The notes below the pieces were generated by a model. It had not been told where the DNA came from. It worked only from the letters and a program-made list of their open reading frames with translations, and did no database searches. 64,000 nt of DNA from positions 1 through 64,000 of the forward strand of contig JAUHXZ010000008.1 of assembly GCA_030426725.1 (NCBI GenBank). The letters are read 5' to 3'. Positions 1 to 8,935 of this stretch are shown piece after piece (positions within the stretch are counted from its first letter, which is position 1; each line of letters opens with the position of its first letter). The position numbers and the translations under genes were made by a program. This stretch comes from Actinomycetes bacterium. GTDB taxonomy: Bacteria > Actinomycetota > Actinomycetes > Propionibacteriales > Propionibacteriaceae.

Positions 1-472
1 CCGAAGGAACCACCGCCCTGGAGCGACTCGACCAACACTACCCTCTAGCGATCCGCCCGTCAAATCCGAAGAGAACCTGATTGGCGATGCCATTGAGCAC
101 CGAAACCCTAGCTGACTAGGGCATACATTGGCCGACACCGCCGAAGCGGCCCAACCAACATTACTCGGTTCCCTCCACCCCGTCAAATCGACCGGGCCGG
201 CATGATCGCTCTTGAGTTGTTGCCTTGGCCGCCGAAGCGACCCGACCAACACTAGCTGTAACCGGACTGAAACACAATTCAGGCCGCATCCGCCCTCCCG
301 GAACCTTGAGCGGGTTCACGTCGAACGCACACTCGTCCCATTCGGGTAGAAGGGGTAGTGGCTCCGGGCCCGTCCGATCACTCGTCCGGTACGCCTTGCG
401 GAGCGGACGGAACACTACCGGGGTGCTCCACCGCTCCGCAAGTCGGGGTCGCCGCCTAGGCGTGAGGCCTTG
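1..472. repeat. Gene-free stretch with a degenerate three- to four-copy repeat
   Basis: I see no credible gene here. Codon structure is poor and the base composition is less GC-rich than its surroundings. A motif of the form AGCG(A/G)C(C/T)C(A/G)ACCAACA(C/T)TA occurs at about 23-40, 144-161 and 235-252, with a weaker relative near 400-418 (GGAGCGGACGGAACACTACC). After the first two copies the word CGTCAAATC follows about 20 bases later (58-66 and 181-189), so the repeating unit is larger than the motif. It could be a decayed repeat array, a remnant of a lost gene, or a protein-binding region; I cannot choose between these. Confidence 0.5.
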
Positions 473-829
473 TCAGGCCTTGGTCGCCTCCGCGACCAGA
501 GCGTCGATGTCCAGGTCCTTGATCTGCTCGACCAGCGAGTCGACCTGCTTGCCGTTGAGCAGGCCCGCCTGCCGGAACACCAGGTGCCCGCGGCGGAAGC
601 CCATGATCGTCGGGATGGACTGGATCTCCCAGGCCGCGGCGATGTCGCGGGCATCCTCGGTGTCGAGCTTGCCGAACACGACGTCGCCGTGGCGGCCGGA
701 CGCGTCCTCGTAGATGGGGGCGAAGCGCTTGCACGGCGAGCACCAGTCGGCCCAGAAGTCGACCAGGACGACCTCGTTCTCGCTGATGGTTCTGTTGAAG
801 TTCTCCGAGGTCAGTTGGGTGGTGGCCAT
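473..829 (-). CDS. trxA: Thioredoxin
   Basis: A 118-residue cytosolic thioredoxin that reduces protein disulfides using electrons from thioredoxin reductase. The active site W29-C30-S31-P32-C33 is the WCGPC motif with Ser for Gly. The conserved cis-proline is P73 in SIPT, and the length matches a single thioredoxin fold. I start at the ATG ending at 829 because an AGGAGAGG ribosome-binding site precedes it; the frame stays open far upstream but reads antisense to the methyltransferase gene there. It lies 77 bases downstream of the methyltransferase and repressor genes on the same strand and may be co-transcribed. A more specialised thioredoxin-like role cannot be excluded given the CSPC variant. 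Confidence 0.9.
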   Translation of the reverse strand: MATTQLTSENFNRTISENEVVLVDFWADWCSPCKRFAPIYEDASGRHGDVVFGKLDTEDARDIAAAWEIQSIPTIMGFRRGHLVFRQAGLLNGKQVDSLVEQIKDLDIDALVAEATKA

Positions 830-906
830 CGGGCATCCTCTCCTGTCAGTCGGTGTGGGTGTGCAGGGAGGAAACCCCCGGGGGCTTCCGAGTATTCCCT
901 GAGCGC

Positions 907-1659
907 CTACTTGATGGCGGACAGCCGGCGCATGGGCAGCGGGACCCGCACGGCGCCGCTGCTGGCCGCCCGGTTCACCAGGAACTCCACGGCGGCCGCC
1001 GACCGGTCCGGCGACGCCTTGCCGCGCAGGCCGGCGACGAGCAGTTCCGCGTCCGCCCGGGACTTCACCTCGAAGTGATACTTCGCGCGCTTGTCCTCGG
1101 CCTTGGTCAGGCCCGCGGCCTCGAACGCGACCCTCGACTTGAACTCGGTGATACCAGGCAGCTTCGGGGCGACCCTGAGCGTGCGGGCCAGCTGACCGAC
1201 CAGTTTCAGATCGTCGCTGTTCGCGGGGCGCATCGACGGCGTGAGCGCGGCGAACAGTCCGCCCGGCTTCAGCACGCGCGCCACCTCGGCGATGAGCCGC
1301 GGCCGGTCCGCGACCACGGCCATCCCCAACGAGCAGACCACCGCGTCGAAGCTGCCGTCGGCGAACGGCAGATAGGAGGCGTGGCCCTGCACGAGCGGCC
1401 CGCGGCCGCGCCGGCGCGCCTCCTCCACCTCGACCCAGGCCCGGTCGAGTCCGATGACGGTGCGCCCCTCGCGTGCCAGTCGCTCGATCATCACCCCTGT
1501 GCCGCACGCGAGGTCGAGCACCGTGTTCGCCGACCCCGCCACCGAGCGGGCGAGCCACTCGTACGGTGTGTGGTCCCCGCCGTAGGCCCTGCTCAGGACG
1601 GCCTCGATGGCCCCCGGGACCCGGTCCCGGTAGCGCCCTGCATCCGCTGCAACACTCAT
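907..1659 (-). CDS. Class I SAM-dependent methyltransferase
   Basis: A 250-residue soluble protein with the Rossmann-type methyltransferase fold. Motif I is VLDLACGTG at residues 47-55, an acidic residue follows strand 2 (D72), a Leu-Pro-Phe segment with Asp-Gly-Ser-Phe-Asp (about 97-105) matches motif II/III, and RVLKPGGLF (128-136) is the usual post-III signature. The substrate cannot be read from the sequence; small molecules, quinones or lipids are possible. Its ATG overlaps the stop codon of the upstream iron-dependent repressor gene as ATGA, so the two are translationally coupled, an unusual partnership for a DtxR-type regulator. Confidence 0.85.
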   Translation of the reverse strand: MSVAADAGRYRDRVPGAIEAVLSRAYGGDHTPYEWLARSVAGSANTVLDLACGTGVMIERLAREGRTVIGLDRAWVEVEEARRRGRGPLVQGHASYLPFADGSFDAVVCSLGMAVVADRPRLIAEVARVLKPGGLFAALTPSMRPANSDDLKLVGQLARTLRVAPKLPGITEFKSRVAFEAAGLTKAEDKRAKYHFEVKSRADAELLVAGLRGKASPDRSAAAVEFLVNRAASSGAVRVPLPMRRLSAIK

Positions 1660-2342
1660 GACCGGCTCACAAAAAGTAGTTCGGCGGCGAAGATGCTGAT
1701 GGCCGTGCTGCGGTCGGCCACCGTCAGCCGCACCAGGTCCAGATCGCGCTGCGCCTCGAAGGTCACACCCGGCCTCAGGCCCGACCCCGCGATCTCCGGG
1801 AGCATGCCCGTGTCGGCCTGCAGGTTCTCACTCATGCGCTCCAGGACGAACGGCTGCGGCGACTCGGTCACGAGGTCCGCCAGCGGGTCCGCGTGCTCCC
1901 GGAACCGCACGGGCTCCGCGTCGACGCCGAGATCCTGCAGCCCCGGGATCGGGTTGCCGTACGGGGAACGGGTGGGGGCGCCGAGAATCTGGACAAGCCG
2001 CTGCTCGACGTCCACCGAGATGACGTGCTCCCACCGGCAGGCTTCGTCGTGGACCTTCTCCCACTCGAGGCCGATGACCTCGGTGAGCAGGCACTCGGCG
2101 AGCCGGTGCTTGCGCATTACGTCACGGGCGAGCTTCGCCCCGGTGCGCGTCAGCCGGATGGTCCGGTCCGGATCGACCACCAGGAGCCCGTCGCGCTCCA
2201 TGCGGGCGACGGTCTGGGACACGGTCGGGCCCGACTGGTGAAGCCGTTCGGCGATGCGGGCCCGCAGGGGCTGGACGCCCTCCTCCAGCAGTTCGTACAC
2301 GGTCCGCAGATACATCTCCGTCGTGTCGATCAGGTCACTCAT
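1656..2342 (-). CDS. ideR: Iron-dependent transcriptional repressor (DtxR/IdeR family)
   Basis: A 228-residue metal-activated repressor closely resembling Corynebacterium DtxR and mycobacterial IdeR. It has an N-terminal winged helix (about 1-70), a dimerisation and metal-binding domain (about 71-140) and a C-terminal SH3-like domain. All metal ligands known from DtxR are at the same numbers: M10, H79, E83, H98, C102, E105 and H106. With Fe(II) bound such proteins repress siderophore and iron-uptake genes. I looked for the IdeR box (TTAGGTTAGGCTAACCTAA type) and saw none nearby, so its targets lie elsewhere. It is the first gene of an apparent unit with the methyltransferase. Confidence 0.95.
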   Translation of the reverse strand: MSDLIDTTEMYLRTVYELLEEGVQPLRARIAERLHQSGPTVSQTVARMERDGLLVVDPDRTIRLTRTGAKLARDVMRKHRLAECLLTEVIGLEWEKVHDEACRWEHVISVDVEQRLVQILGAPTRSPYGNPIPGLQDLGVDAEPVRFREHADPLADLVTESPQPFVLERMSENLQADTGMLPEIAGSGLRPGVTFEAQRDLDLVRLTVADRSTAISIFAAELLFVSRS

Positions 2343-2393
2343 GAAACCCCCTCGTTGTTCATCCTAGTGGCGAGCCGGACCCGTCGCGTCCAG

Positions 2394-3536
2394 TCAGTCG
2401 GCGGCCCCCGGCCGCACGATCCACTCGCCGCGGCGCATCACCCCGTGGAGGCGCCCCTGATCGTCGACGAGGCACACGTCCGCGTACCTCCCGGGCGCGA
2501 GTCGCCCCACGTCGGTAAGCCCGTGCCAGGCGGCCGGGGTGGTGGCCGCCATCCGGGCCGCGTCGGGGATACCGATGCCCACCTCGCCGACGACGAACTC
2601 GAAGGCGCGCGCCATCGTCAGCGTCGATCCGGCGATGGCACCAGGCGTCCCGTCGTCGGTCACGAGCCTCGCGGTGCCGTCCGAGACCTCGACGGCGAGG
2701 TCCCCGAGGATGTAGCGCCCGTCGCCCTTGCCCGTGGCGCTCATGGCGTCGGTGACAAGGGCCACGCGCCCGGGGCCCGCGGCGTCGATGGACATGGCCG
2801 CGATGACCGGCGCGTGGTGGATGCCGTCGCAGATGAGTTCGACCATGACCCGCTCGTCCGAGAGGAGCACCGGCACCGGACCCGGCTCCCGGTGATGGAT
2901 CGGGCGCATCGCCGAAAAGAGGTGCGTGGCGATGTTGGCACCCCACTCGATCGACATCGCCGTCATCGCGGCGTCCGCGTCGGAGTGCCCGAACGCCACC
3001 GCGACCCCGGCGTCGACGAACCGGCGGGTCGCCTCCTCCGCGTGCGGCAGTTCGACGGCCAGCGTGATCATCTTGAGCGCCGGCCCGCCGGCGGCGATGA
3101 GCCGCTCCACCAACTCCGGCTCTGGGGCGCGGAGGAGGTCGAGGGCGTGGGCCCCCTTGCGCTCGGGCGCGAGGAACGGCCCCTCGAGGTGGATGCCTGC
3201 GAGTTCACCGGACTCCACGATGCCGCGCAGCGTGCGCAGCTGCTGCTCGAGCTTGTCGATCGGCTCCGTCACGGTGCTGGCGAACATCGTCGTGGAGCCG
3301 TGCCGCCGGTGGTAGGCGATGGCGTCGAGGTTGCGCTGGACGTCGGGATCACCGAAGCTCACGCCGACGGCGCCGTGGGTGTGCGTGTCGACGAACCCCG
3401 GCACCGCCCAGTAGGTGCCGCCCCCACCCCCGGGGGACACCGACACGATCCGCCCGCCGTCGATCTCGATGACGGCGTCGTCAAGCACCCCCTCGTCGGT
3501 CACGGCGTGGGCGACTTCGATGCGCTGCGGGGTCAT
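2394..3536 (-). CDS. nagA: N-acetylglucosamine-6-phosphate deacetylase
   Basis: A 380-residue amidohydrolase-superfamily enzyme that converts GlcNAc-6-phosphate to glucosamine-6-phosphate and acetate in amino-sugar catabolism and cell-wall recycling. Visible features are the metal motif HTH (H52, H54) after PGFVD, the metal-binding Glu in HLEGPFL (about 118), FGHSDAD with a catalytic-site His (about residue 190), HLFSAM, and the catalytic Asp in LVTDAMSATG (about 263). I prefer the ATG at 3536 over a GTG 18 bases upstream because a GGGA-type site precedes it; the choice is not certain. Its product is the substrate of NagB, encoded 8 kb away (11785-12543), so the two genes are not in one operon here. 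Confidence 0.93.
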   Translation of the reverse strand: MTPQRIEVAHAVTDEGVLDDAVIEIDGGRIVSVSPGGGGGTYWAVPGFVDTHTHGAVGVSFGDPDVQRNLDAIAYHRRHGSTTMFASTVTEPIDKLEQQLRTLRGIVESGELAGIHLEGPFLAPERKGAHALDLLRAPEPELVERLIAAGGPALKMITLAVELPHAEEATRRFVDAGVAVAFGHSDADAAMTAMSIEWGANIATHLFSAMRPIHHREPGPVPVLLSDERVMVELICDGIHHAPVIAAMSIDAAGPGRVALVTDAMSATGKGDGRYILGDLAVEVSDGTARLVTDDGTPGAIAGSTLTMARAFEFVVGEVGIGIPDAARMAATTPAAWHGLTDVGRLAPGRYADVCLVDDQGRLHGVMRRGEWIVRPGAAD

Positions 3537-3600
3537 GGGCCCATCCCAGCACACCGGCTCGTCGGGGCGGAAGTCGCGCTCCCATCGACTGCGCGGGGGC

Positions 3601-4566
3601 TCAGCTGCGCACGAAGAAGGTCACGGCCCCGGCCGCGAGCGCGACCACGGCCGCGACCGCCAGGGCCACCAGCGTGCCCGTCCGGCTGGGCCCGGGCTCG
3701 TCGACGGGGTCGCCCTCGGCGGGCTCCGGGGAGGCCGACGGGGAGGCGCTCGGACTCGCCTCCGGCGAGGGGCTCGGCGACGCGCTCGGCGACGGCGCGA
3801 TCGTCACGGTGCTGTCGGACGAGGGAACATGCGTCTGGCGGATCGTGGGGTTGCCGCCGACCAGGATCTGGTCGTCCGGGCCCACCGCGATCGACTCCCC
3901 CTCGGGTGCCCCGACGATGGTCTCGGTGACCAGGGTCTCCCAGGTGAAGGCGTCGATGTACTCGATGCCCTCGTCGGTGCGCAGCGCCACCGTGCTGCCG
4001 TCGGCGAGGAAGACGCCGTCGGTCACCCCGGCCGGTGCGTCCGCGACCCGGTACAGGGTGTTGATCCGCGTGCGCGACGGGTCGAGGTCCGCCCGGTAGA
4101 TGCCGGCGTCTTCGCCGGCGGTGGCGATGTAGATGCGGCCCCGGCCGGAGATCATCATCGCCGTGGCGTGGTGCGGGCCGTCCTCGTAGGCGAAGTCGTA
4201 GGCGAAGTAGGTGGTGCTGGGCACGCCCACGGCCCCCAATCGGTACACCACGACGAACTCCCGCTCACCGGCCGGGTCCCCGATGTCGCCGACCCAGAGC
4301 GTGTCGTTGCGCCAGGCCAGCGCCTGGACCGACTCGAGGTCCGCCGAGAACGACACCTCGTCGCCGTCGGCGCTCACCACCGTGCCCTCGTTCGCGCGGG
4401 GGCCGGCGAGCCACAGAGTCGGCGTGCCCGCCCCGTAGGCCATGCCGACGACGGGGGTCGCGGACTCGGGGGGCTCGATGTCCTCTGCCGCCGCGGGCAG
4501 CACCGCACCGGCGGAGAGAGCCAGCACGAGAGCTCCCGCCGACCAGGGGCGCAGATTCGGTTTCAT
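3601..4566 (-). CDS. Secreted, membrane-anchored protein with a Ser/Pro-rich stalk
   Basis: A 321-residue extracytoplasmic protein. An N-terminal signal peptide (about residues 1-27, basic start, hydrophobic core, AAA-E cleavage region) is followed by about 200 residues rich in short beta-type repeats (forms like TLWLAGP, TLWVGDIGDP, RIYIATAG, QILVGG), suggesting a beta-propeller. A low-complexity Pro/Ser/Ala/Glu stalk (about 245-290) leads to a final transmembrane helix and a short FFVRS tail. It is therefore probably displayed on the outer face of the membrane. I do not recognise a specific family and assign no activity. The start at 4566 places the signal peptide correctly; a longer start 27 bases upstream is possible. 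Confidence 0.75.
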   Translation of the reverse strand: MKPNLRPWSAGALVLALSAGAVLPAAAEDIEPPESATPVVGMAYGAGTPTLWLAGPRANEGTVVSADGDEVSFSADLESVQALAWRNDTLWVGDIGDPAGEREFVVVYRLGAVGVPSTTYFAYDFAYEDGPHHATAMMISGRGRIYIATAGEDAGIYRADLDPSRTRINTLYRVADAPAGVTDGVFLADGSTVALRTDEGIEYIDAFTWETLVTETIVGAPEGESIAVGPDDQILVGGNPTIRQTHVPSSDSTVTIAPSPSASPSPSPEASPSASPSASPEPAEGDPVDEPGPSRTGTLVALAVAAVVALAAGAVTFFVRS

Positions 4567-4625
4567 CGAAAGCTCAGCATAGCCATGCATGCCCGGATAC
4601 ACCGCCCCGGCCGGGCGGCCGCGCG

Positions 4626-4724
4626 TCACCCCTGCACGACTCCCCAGATCGCCCCGGCCACCACCAGGACCACGAGGGCGAGCAGGACGCTGGTCACCAC
4701 GAGGCGGCGTGTGCGGGGATTCAC
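4626..4724 (-). CDS. Small single-pass membrane protein (32 residues)
   Basis: A very short candidate gene. After a basic N-terminus (NPRTRR) comes one strongly hydrophobic helix rich in Val and Leu ending in WGVVQG. A GTG codon is used as start; the ribosome-binding site is weak (GGCAGG directly upstream), which lowers confidence. Small positively charged one-helix proteins like this are common in actinobacterial genomes and are usually missed. It diverges from the gene at 4761. No function can be proposed. Confidence 0.4.
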   Translation of the reverse strand: MNPRTRRLVVTSVLLALVVLVVAGAIWGVVQG

Positions 4725-4760
4725 CCTGCCGATGGTACGCGCGCGGGTTACCGTAGTGCC

Positions 4761-5381
4761 ATGCAGGAGCTCGTCTCGTGTGCCATCTCCATCGACGACG
4801 TGCGGGACATCTTCGGCGCGGCCCCGGACGTGGCCGACGCCCTGCGCACGTCCGCCGCCACGCGGCCCGGCGCCCCGCAGCAACAGGGTCGCGGCTGGCT
4901 GCGGCCACTGCTCAAACGCGACCGCACCCTGGAGGTGGACGTCGCCGCGCCGTCGAAGCAGGACATCGAGACGCTCCTGGCAGGCGCCCACATCCCGCCG
5001 GACCGGATGGTGCCGTCGTGGCGGATCCTCACCGGGTGGGTCGAGGATCTGGCGGCGCGATCCAGCCGGGTCCCGTGGGACCAGGCGGCGTTCGACGCGC
5101 TCGAATGGAACCTGGCGCGCGCCGGGCTCAACAGTGACTACTCGCTTCGCCGGCTCGCCGACCGGGACCTCGGCATCCCGCTGCACCCGCTGACTGGGCA
5201 GGTGGCCGGCTACGCCAAGCACGTCCACGCCGTCGAGACGCTCGCCCAGTTGCGGGCGGTCGAGCCGAACCCCGAACTGGACTCGACCGACCGCCGGCTC
5301 CTGGCCCCCATCATGGAGGTCCTTGACGCCGTGGCCACCGACCCGCGGCTCGACATCGTCACCATCAGCACGACCGCCTGA
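4761..5381 (+). CDS. Conserved-looking protein of unknown function
   Basis: A 206-residue soluble protein with no signal peptide or membrane segment. It begins MQELVSCAISIDD and is mostly helical, with alternating charged and hydrophobic residues; no catalytic motif is recognisable to me. The frame has strong actinobacterial codon structure (third-position G/C) across its whole length, so I take it as a real gene. It converges on the pyruvate carboxylase gene, whose stop lies 7 bases away. It may belong to a DUF family I cannot name. Confidence 0.7.
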   Translation: MQELVSCAISIDDVRDIFGAAPDVADALRTSAATRPGAPQQQGRGWLRPLLKRDRTLEVDVAAPSKQDIETLLAGAHIPPDRMVPSWRILTGWVEDLAARSSRVPWDQAAFDALEWNLARAGLNSDYSLRRLADRDLGIPLHPLTGQVAGYAKHVHAVETLAQLRAVEPNPELDSTDRRLLAPIMEVLDAVATDPRLDIVTISTTA

Positions 5382-5387
5382 CGGCGG

Positions 5388-8300
5388 TCAGGCCGTCTCG
5401 ATCACCAGGACCAGGTCCCCGCCCTCCAACTGCGTGGTGTCCGGCAGGACCACCCGCTTGACCACGCCCCCCACCGGGGCGTTGATAGACGCCTCCATCT
5501 TCATGGCCTCGATAGTGGCCACCTGGTCGCCGGCCTCGACGGTGTCGCCCTCCTTGACCGTGGGGGTCACGGCGCCGCTGAACGGCGCCGCCACATGACC
5601 CTTGTTCGCCTTGTCGGCGCGCTCCGCCGCGGGCACCTCGGACTTGATGCTGAGGTCCCGGACCCGCACCGGCCGGATCTGGCCGTTGAGCAGACACATG
5701 ACAGTGCGCTTGCCGCGCTTGTCGGGCTCGGAGATCGCCTCGATGCCGACCAGCAGCGTGATGCCCTTCCCGAGGGTGATCGCATACTCGTGACCGCGCT
5801 CCATGCCGTACAGGTAGGGCACCGTGGGCAGGACGGAGATGTCGCCGAAGTCCTCGCGCTGCTGGTCGAACTCCCGGGTGGGCCCGGGGAACAGGAGCCG
5901 GTTGAGGGTCTCCTGCCGCTCGCGGCCGGGTCCGGTGAGGAGTGCCAGGTCCTCATCGGCCACCTCGGTGATGCGCGCCGGCGTGCGCCGCCCCGACAGT
6001 GCCTTGGTGCGGAACGGCTCGGGCCAGCCGCCGGCCGGTTCGCCCAGTTCGCCGTTGAGGAACCCGATGACCGAGTCCGGGATGTCGAACGCCTGGGGGT
6101 CCGCCTCGAACTCTGCGGGGTCGGCGCCGACGGCGACGAGGTGCAGGGCGAGGTCGCCCACCACCTTCGACGACGGGGTCACCTTCGTCGGACGACCGAG
6201 GATCTTGTCCGCGGCCTCGTACATGTCCTCGATGGCCTCGAACTTCTCCCCCAGCCCGAGCGCGATGGCCTGCTGACGCAGGTTGGACAGCTGGCCGCCC
6301 GGGATCTCGTGGCTGTAGACACGCCCGGTGGGGGCGGGGAGGCCCGACTCGAACGGGCGGTACATCTTGCGCACCGCCTCCCAGTAGGGCTCGAGGTCGA
6401 GCACGGCCCGCGGGTCCAACGCGGACTGCCGCTCGGTCTGGTCCAGCGCCGCCACCAGCGCCGACATCGGCGGCTGCGACGTCGTCGAACTCATGGCCGA
6501 GTTCGCCACGTCGACGGCATCGACCCCCGCCCCGATCGCGGCCAGCAGCGTCGCGAGCTGGCCGCCGGTTGTGTCGTGCGTGTGCAGGTGCACCGGCTGG
6601 TCGAAGCGCTCGCGCAGCGCGGTCACCAGGCGGCGCGCCGCCTCGGGGCGCAGCAGGCCGGCCATGTCCTTGATGGCGATGATGTGGGCGCCGGCGTCGA
6701 CGATGCGCTCCGCGAGGCGGAGGTAGTAGTCGAGCGTGTAGATCTTCTCCGCCGGGTCGAGCAGGTTCGACGTGTAGCACAGCGCCACCTCGGCCACCGA
6801 CGTCGTCGAGCGCACGGCTTCGATCGCGGGGCGCATCTGCTCGACGTCGTTGAGGGCGTCGAAGATGCGGAAGATGTCGATGCCGGTGGCTGCCGCCTCC
6901 GCGACGAACGCCTCGGTCACCTCCGTCGGGTAGGGCGTGTAGCCCACCGTGTTGCGGCCGCGCAGCAGCATCTGCAGGTTCTGGTTCGGCATGGCGTCGC
7001 GGAGCTTGGCCAGCCGCTCCCAGGGATCCTCGCCGAGGAAGCGGAGGGCCACGTCATAGGTGGCGCCGCCCCAGCACTCGACCGACAGCATGTGCGGCAG
7101 CGTCCGCGCCTGGACGGGTGCGACGGCGGCGAGATCCCGCGTCCGGACCCGGGTGGCCAGGAGGGACTGGTGGGCGTCGCGGTACGTGGTGTCGGTGATG
7201 CCGACGGCGGTCGCGGCGCGGAGATCCTTGGCGAATCCCTCCGCGCCCAGCGCCAGGAGCCGGTCCCGGGAGCCCTGGGGCACCGGGGCGGCGAGGTCGA
7301 TCGTCGGCAGCTTGGTCCGCGGGTCGAGGTACGTCGGCGTAGTGCCGTTGGGCCGGTTGACCGTCACCTCGGCGAGGTGGCGCAGCAGCTTGGTGGCGCG
7401 GTCCGCCGGGGTCCGGGCGTTCAGCAGGTAGGGGCGCTCGTCGATGAACGACGTCGTCACCCCGCCTGCGGCGAAGTCCGGGTCGTCGAGGACGGCGCGG
7501 AGGAAGGGGATGTTGGTCGCGACGCCCCGCACGCGGAACTCCGCGAGTGCCCGGCGGGCCCGGACGACCGCCTTGTCGAAGGTGCGTCCGCGGGCGGTCA
7601 GTTTGACCAGCAGCGAGTCGAAGTGCGGGCTGATCTCGACCCCGGTACCGGTGGTGCCGCCGTCGAGGCGGATGCCGGCGCCGTTGGCGGAGCGGTACCC
7701 GGTGATCAGCCCCGTGTCCGGCCGGAAGGAGTTCAGCGGGTCCTCGGTCGTGATGCGGCACTGCAGCGCGGCGCCGCGGATCTCCAGCTCGTCCTGGCGG
7801 ATCGGTATGTCCTCCAGCAGTTCGCCGCCGGCGATCCGCATCTGGGACTGCACGAGGTCGACGTCGGTGATCTCCTCGGTGACGGTGTGCTCCACCTGGA
7901 TCCGCGGGTTCATCTCGATGAACACGTGCCGGCCGGCGCGCGGGCCCTCGGTCTCCACGAGGAACTCGACGGTGCCCGCGCACGTGTAGTCGATGGCACG
8001 CGCGAACTTGAGGGCATCGGAGGTGAGCGCTTCGCGCAGTTCCGGGGAGATGTGCGGCGCCGGAGCGATCTCGACGACCTTCTGGTGGCGGCGCTGGATG
8101 GAGCAGTCCCGCTCGAAGAGGTGGACCATGTTGCCCTCGTTGTCCGCGAGGACCTGGACCTCGATGTGGCGGGGTGCGGCGACCGCCTGCTCGATGTAGA
8201 CCGTCGGGTCACCGAAGGCGGCCTCGGCCTCGCGCATGGCGGCACCGAGTTCGTCGGGGAGTCGCGCCGGGTCGTCGACGCGACGCATGCCACGGCCCCC

Positions 8301-8789
8301 GCCGCCCGCGACGGCCTTGACGAACACTGGGAAGCCGATCTCTTCCGCCGCGGCCAGCAGCGTGTCCGGGTCGGTCGACGGGGGGCAGGAGGCCAGGGTC
8401 GGTACCCCAACCTTGCGGGCGGCCTCGAGGGCGCGCACCTTGTTGCCGGCGAGCGTGAGGACCTCGGCCGACGGGCCGATGAACGTGATGCCGTTGGCGC
8501 GGCAGGCGGCCGCGAGATCCGGGTTCTCCGACAGGAAGCCGTAGCCCGGGTATATCGCGTCGGCGCCGGCCAGCTTCGCAGCGCGGATGATTTCGTCGAT
8601 GTCCAGATAGGCGCGGACCGGATGACCCTCCTCGCCGATCAGGTAGGACTCCTCGGCCTTGATGCGGTGGTCCGCGTTGCGGTCCTCGTAGGCGAACACC
8701 GCGACGGTGTTGAGGCCGAGCTCGTACGCCGCCCGGAATGCGCGGATGGCGATCTCGCCGCGGTTGGCGACCAATACCTTCTGGAACAT
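5388..8789 (-). CDS. pyc: Pyruvate carboxylase
   Basis: A 1133-residue multidomain biotin enzyme, full length for the family. It makes oxaloacetate from pyruvate, bicarbonate and ATP. In order it has an N-terminal biotin carboxylase with ATP-grasp glycine-rich loop (AGGGGRGM, about residue 160-170), a carboxyltransferase TIM barrel (motifs DTTYRDAHQSL and IAIKDMAGLL with the catalytic carbamylated Lys), an allosteric linker, and a biotin carrier domain ending in EAMKMEAS with biotinyl Lys at about 1097. It stands alone between convergent and same-strand unrelated genes. In an organism that also has transcarboxylase, it provides the anaplerotic route into the Wood-Werkman cycle when sugar supplies ATP and CO2 is available. 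Confidence 0.97.
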   Translation of the reverse strand: MFQKVLVANRGEIAIRAFRAAYELGLNTVAVFAYEDRNADHRIKAEESYLIGEEGHPVRAYLDIDEIIRAAKLAGADAIYPGYGFLSENPDLAAACRANGITFIGPSAEVLTLAGNKVRALEAARKVGVPTLASCPPSTDPDTLLAAAEEIGFPVFVKAVAGGGGRGMRRVDDPARLPDELGAAMREAEAAFGDPTVYIEQAVAAPRHIEVQVLADNEGNMVHLFERDCSIQRRHQKVVEIAPAPHISPELREALTSDALKFARAIDYTCAGTVEFLVETEGPRAGRHVFIEMNPRIQVEHTVTEEITDVDLVQSQMRIAGGELLEDIPIRQDELEIRGAALQCRITTEDPLNSFRPDTGLITGYRSANGAGIRLDGGTTGTGVEISPHFDSLLVKLTARGRTFDKAVVRARRALAEFRVRGVATNIPFLRAVLDDPDFAAGGVTTSFIDERPYLLNARTPADRATKLLRHLAEVTVNRPNGTTPTYLDPRTKLPTIDLAAPVPQGSRDRLLALGAEGFAKDLRAATAVGITDTTYRDAHQSLLATRVRTRDLAAVAPVQARTLPHMLSVECWGGATYDVALRFLGEDPWERLAKLRDAMPNQNLQMLLRGRNTVGYTPYPTEVTEAFVAEAAATGIDIFRIFDALNDVEQMRPAIEAVRSTTSVAEVALCYTSNLLDPAEKIYTLDYYLRLAERIVDAGAHIIAIKDMAGLLRPEAARRLVTALRERFDQPVHLHTHDTTGGQLATLLAAIGAGVDAVDVANSAMSSTTSQPPMSALVAALDQTERQSALDPRAVLDLEPYWEAVRKMYRPFESGLPAPTGRVYSHEIPGGQLSNLRQQAIALGLGEKFEAIEDMYEAADKILGRPTKVTPSSKVVGDLALHLVAVGADPAEFEADPQAFDIPDSVIGFLNGELGEPAGGWPEPFRTKALSGRRTPARITEVADEDLALLTGPGRERQETLNRLLFPGPTREFDQQREDFGDISVLPTVPYLYGMERGHEYAITLGKGITLLVGIEAISEPDKRGKRTVMCLLNGQIRPVRVRDLSIKSEVPAAERADKANKGHVAAPFSGAVTPTVKEGDTVEAGDQVATIEAMKMEASINAPVGGVVKRVVLPDTTQLEGGDLVLVIETA

Positions 8790-8892
8790 GCCGCCACACT
8801 ACCGGCCGCCGGAGGCACGGCACCATGGATCCAGCCCCGCCCGTTGACCCTTGACCCCGCCGGCGGGGCTGTGGCATCCCGGGGACGACGAA

Positions 8893-8923
8893 GGGCCGGG
8901 AGGGCGCTCCGCCCACCCGGCCC
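8893..8923 (-). terminator. Probable transcription terminator hairpin after the purine permease
   Basis: GGGCCGGG at 8893-8900 pairs with CCCGGCCC at 8916-8923, continued inward by GGGC/GCCC around a 5-base loop with one A/A mismatch. There is no T-run after it, so termination would rely on the very stable stem. It lies just past the stop codon of the permease gene. Confidence 0.5.
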
Positions 8924-8935
8924 TCGCGTCGGGGA

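Noticed and set aside
2343-2393. An IdeR box near the iron repressor
   Set aside because: No sequence resembling TTAGGTTAGGCTAACCTAA was found in the flanks or elsewhere in the window.
1893-3929. A 678-codon open frame opposite ideR and nagA
   Set aside because: Antisense artefact rich in His, Arg and Gly without structure.
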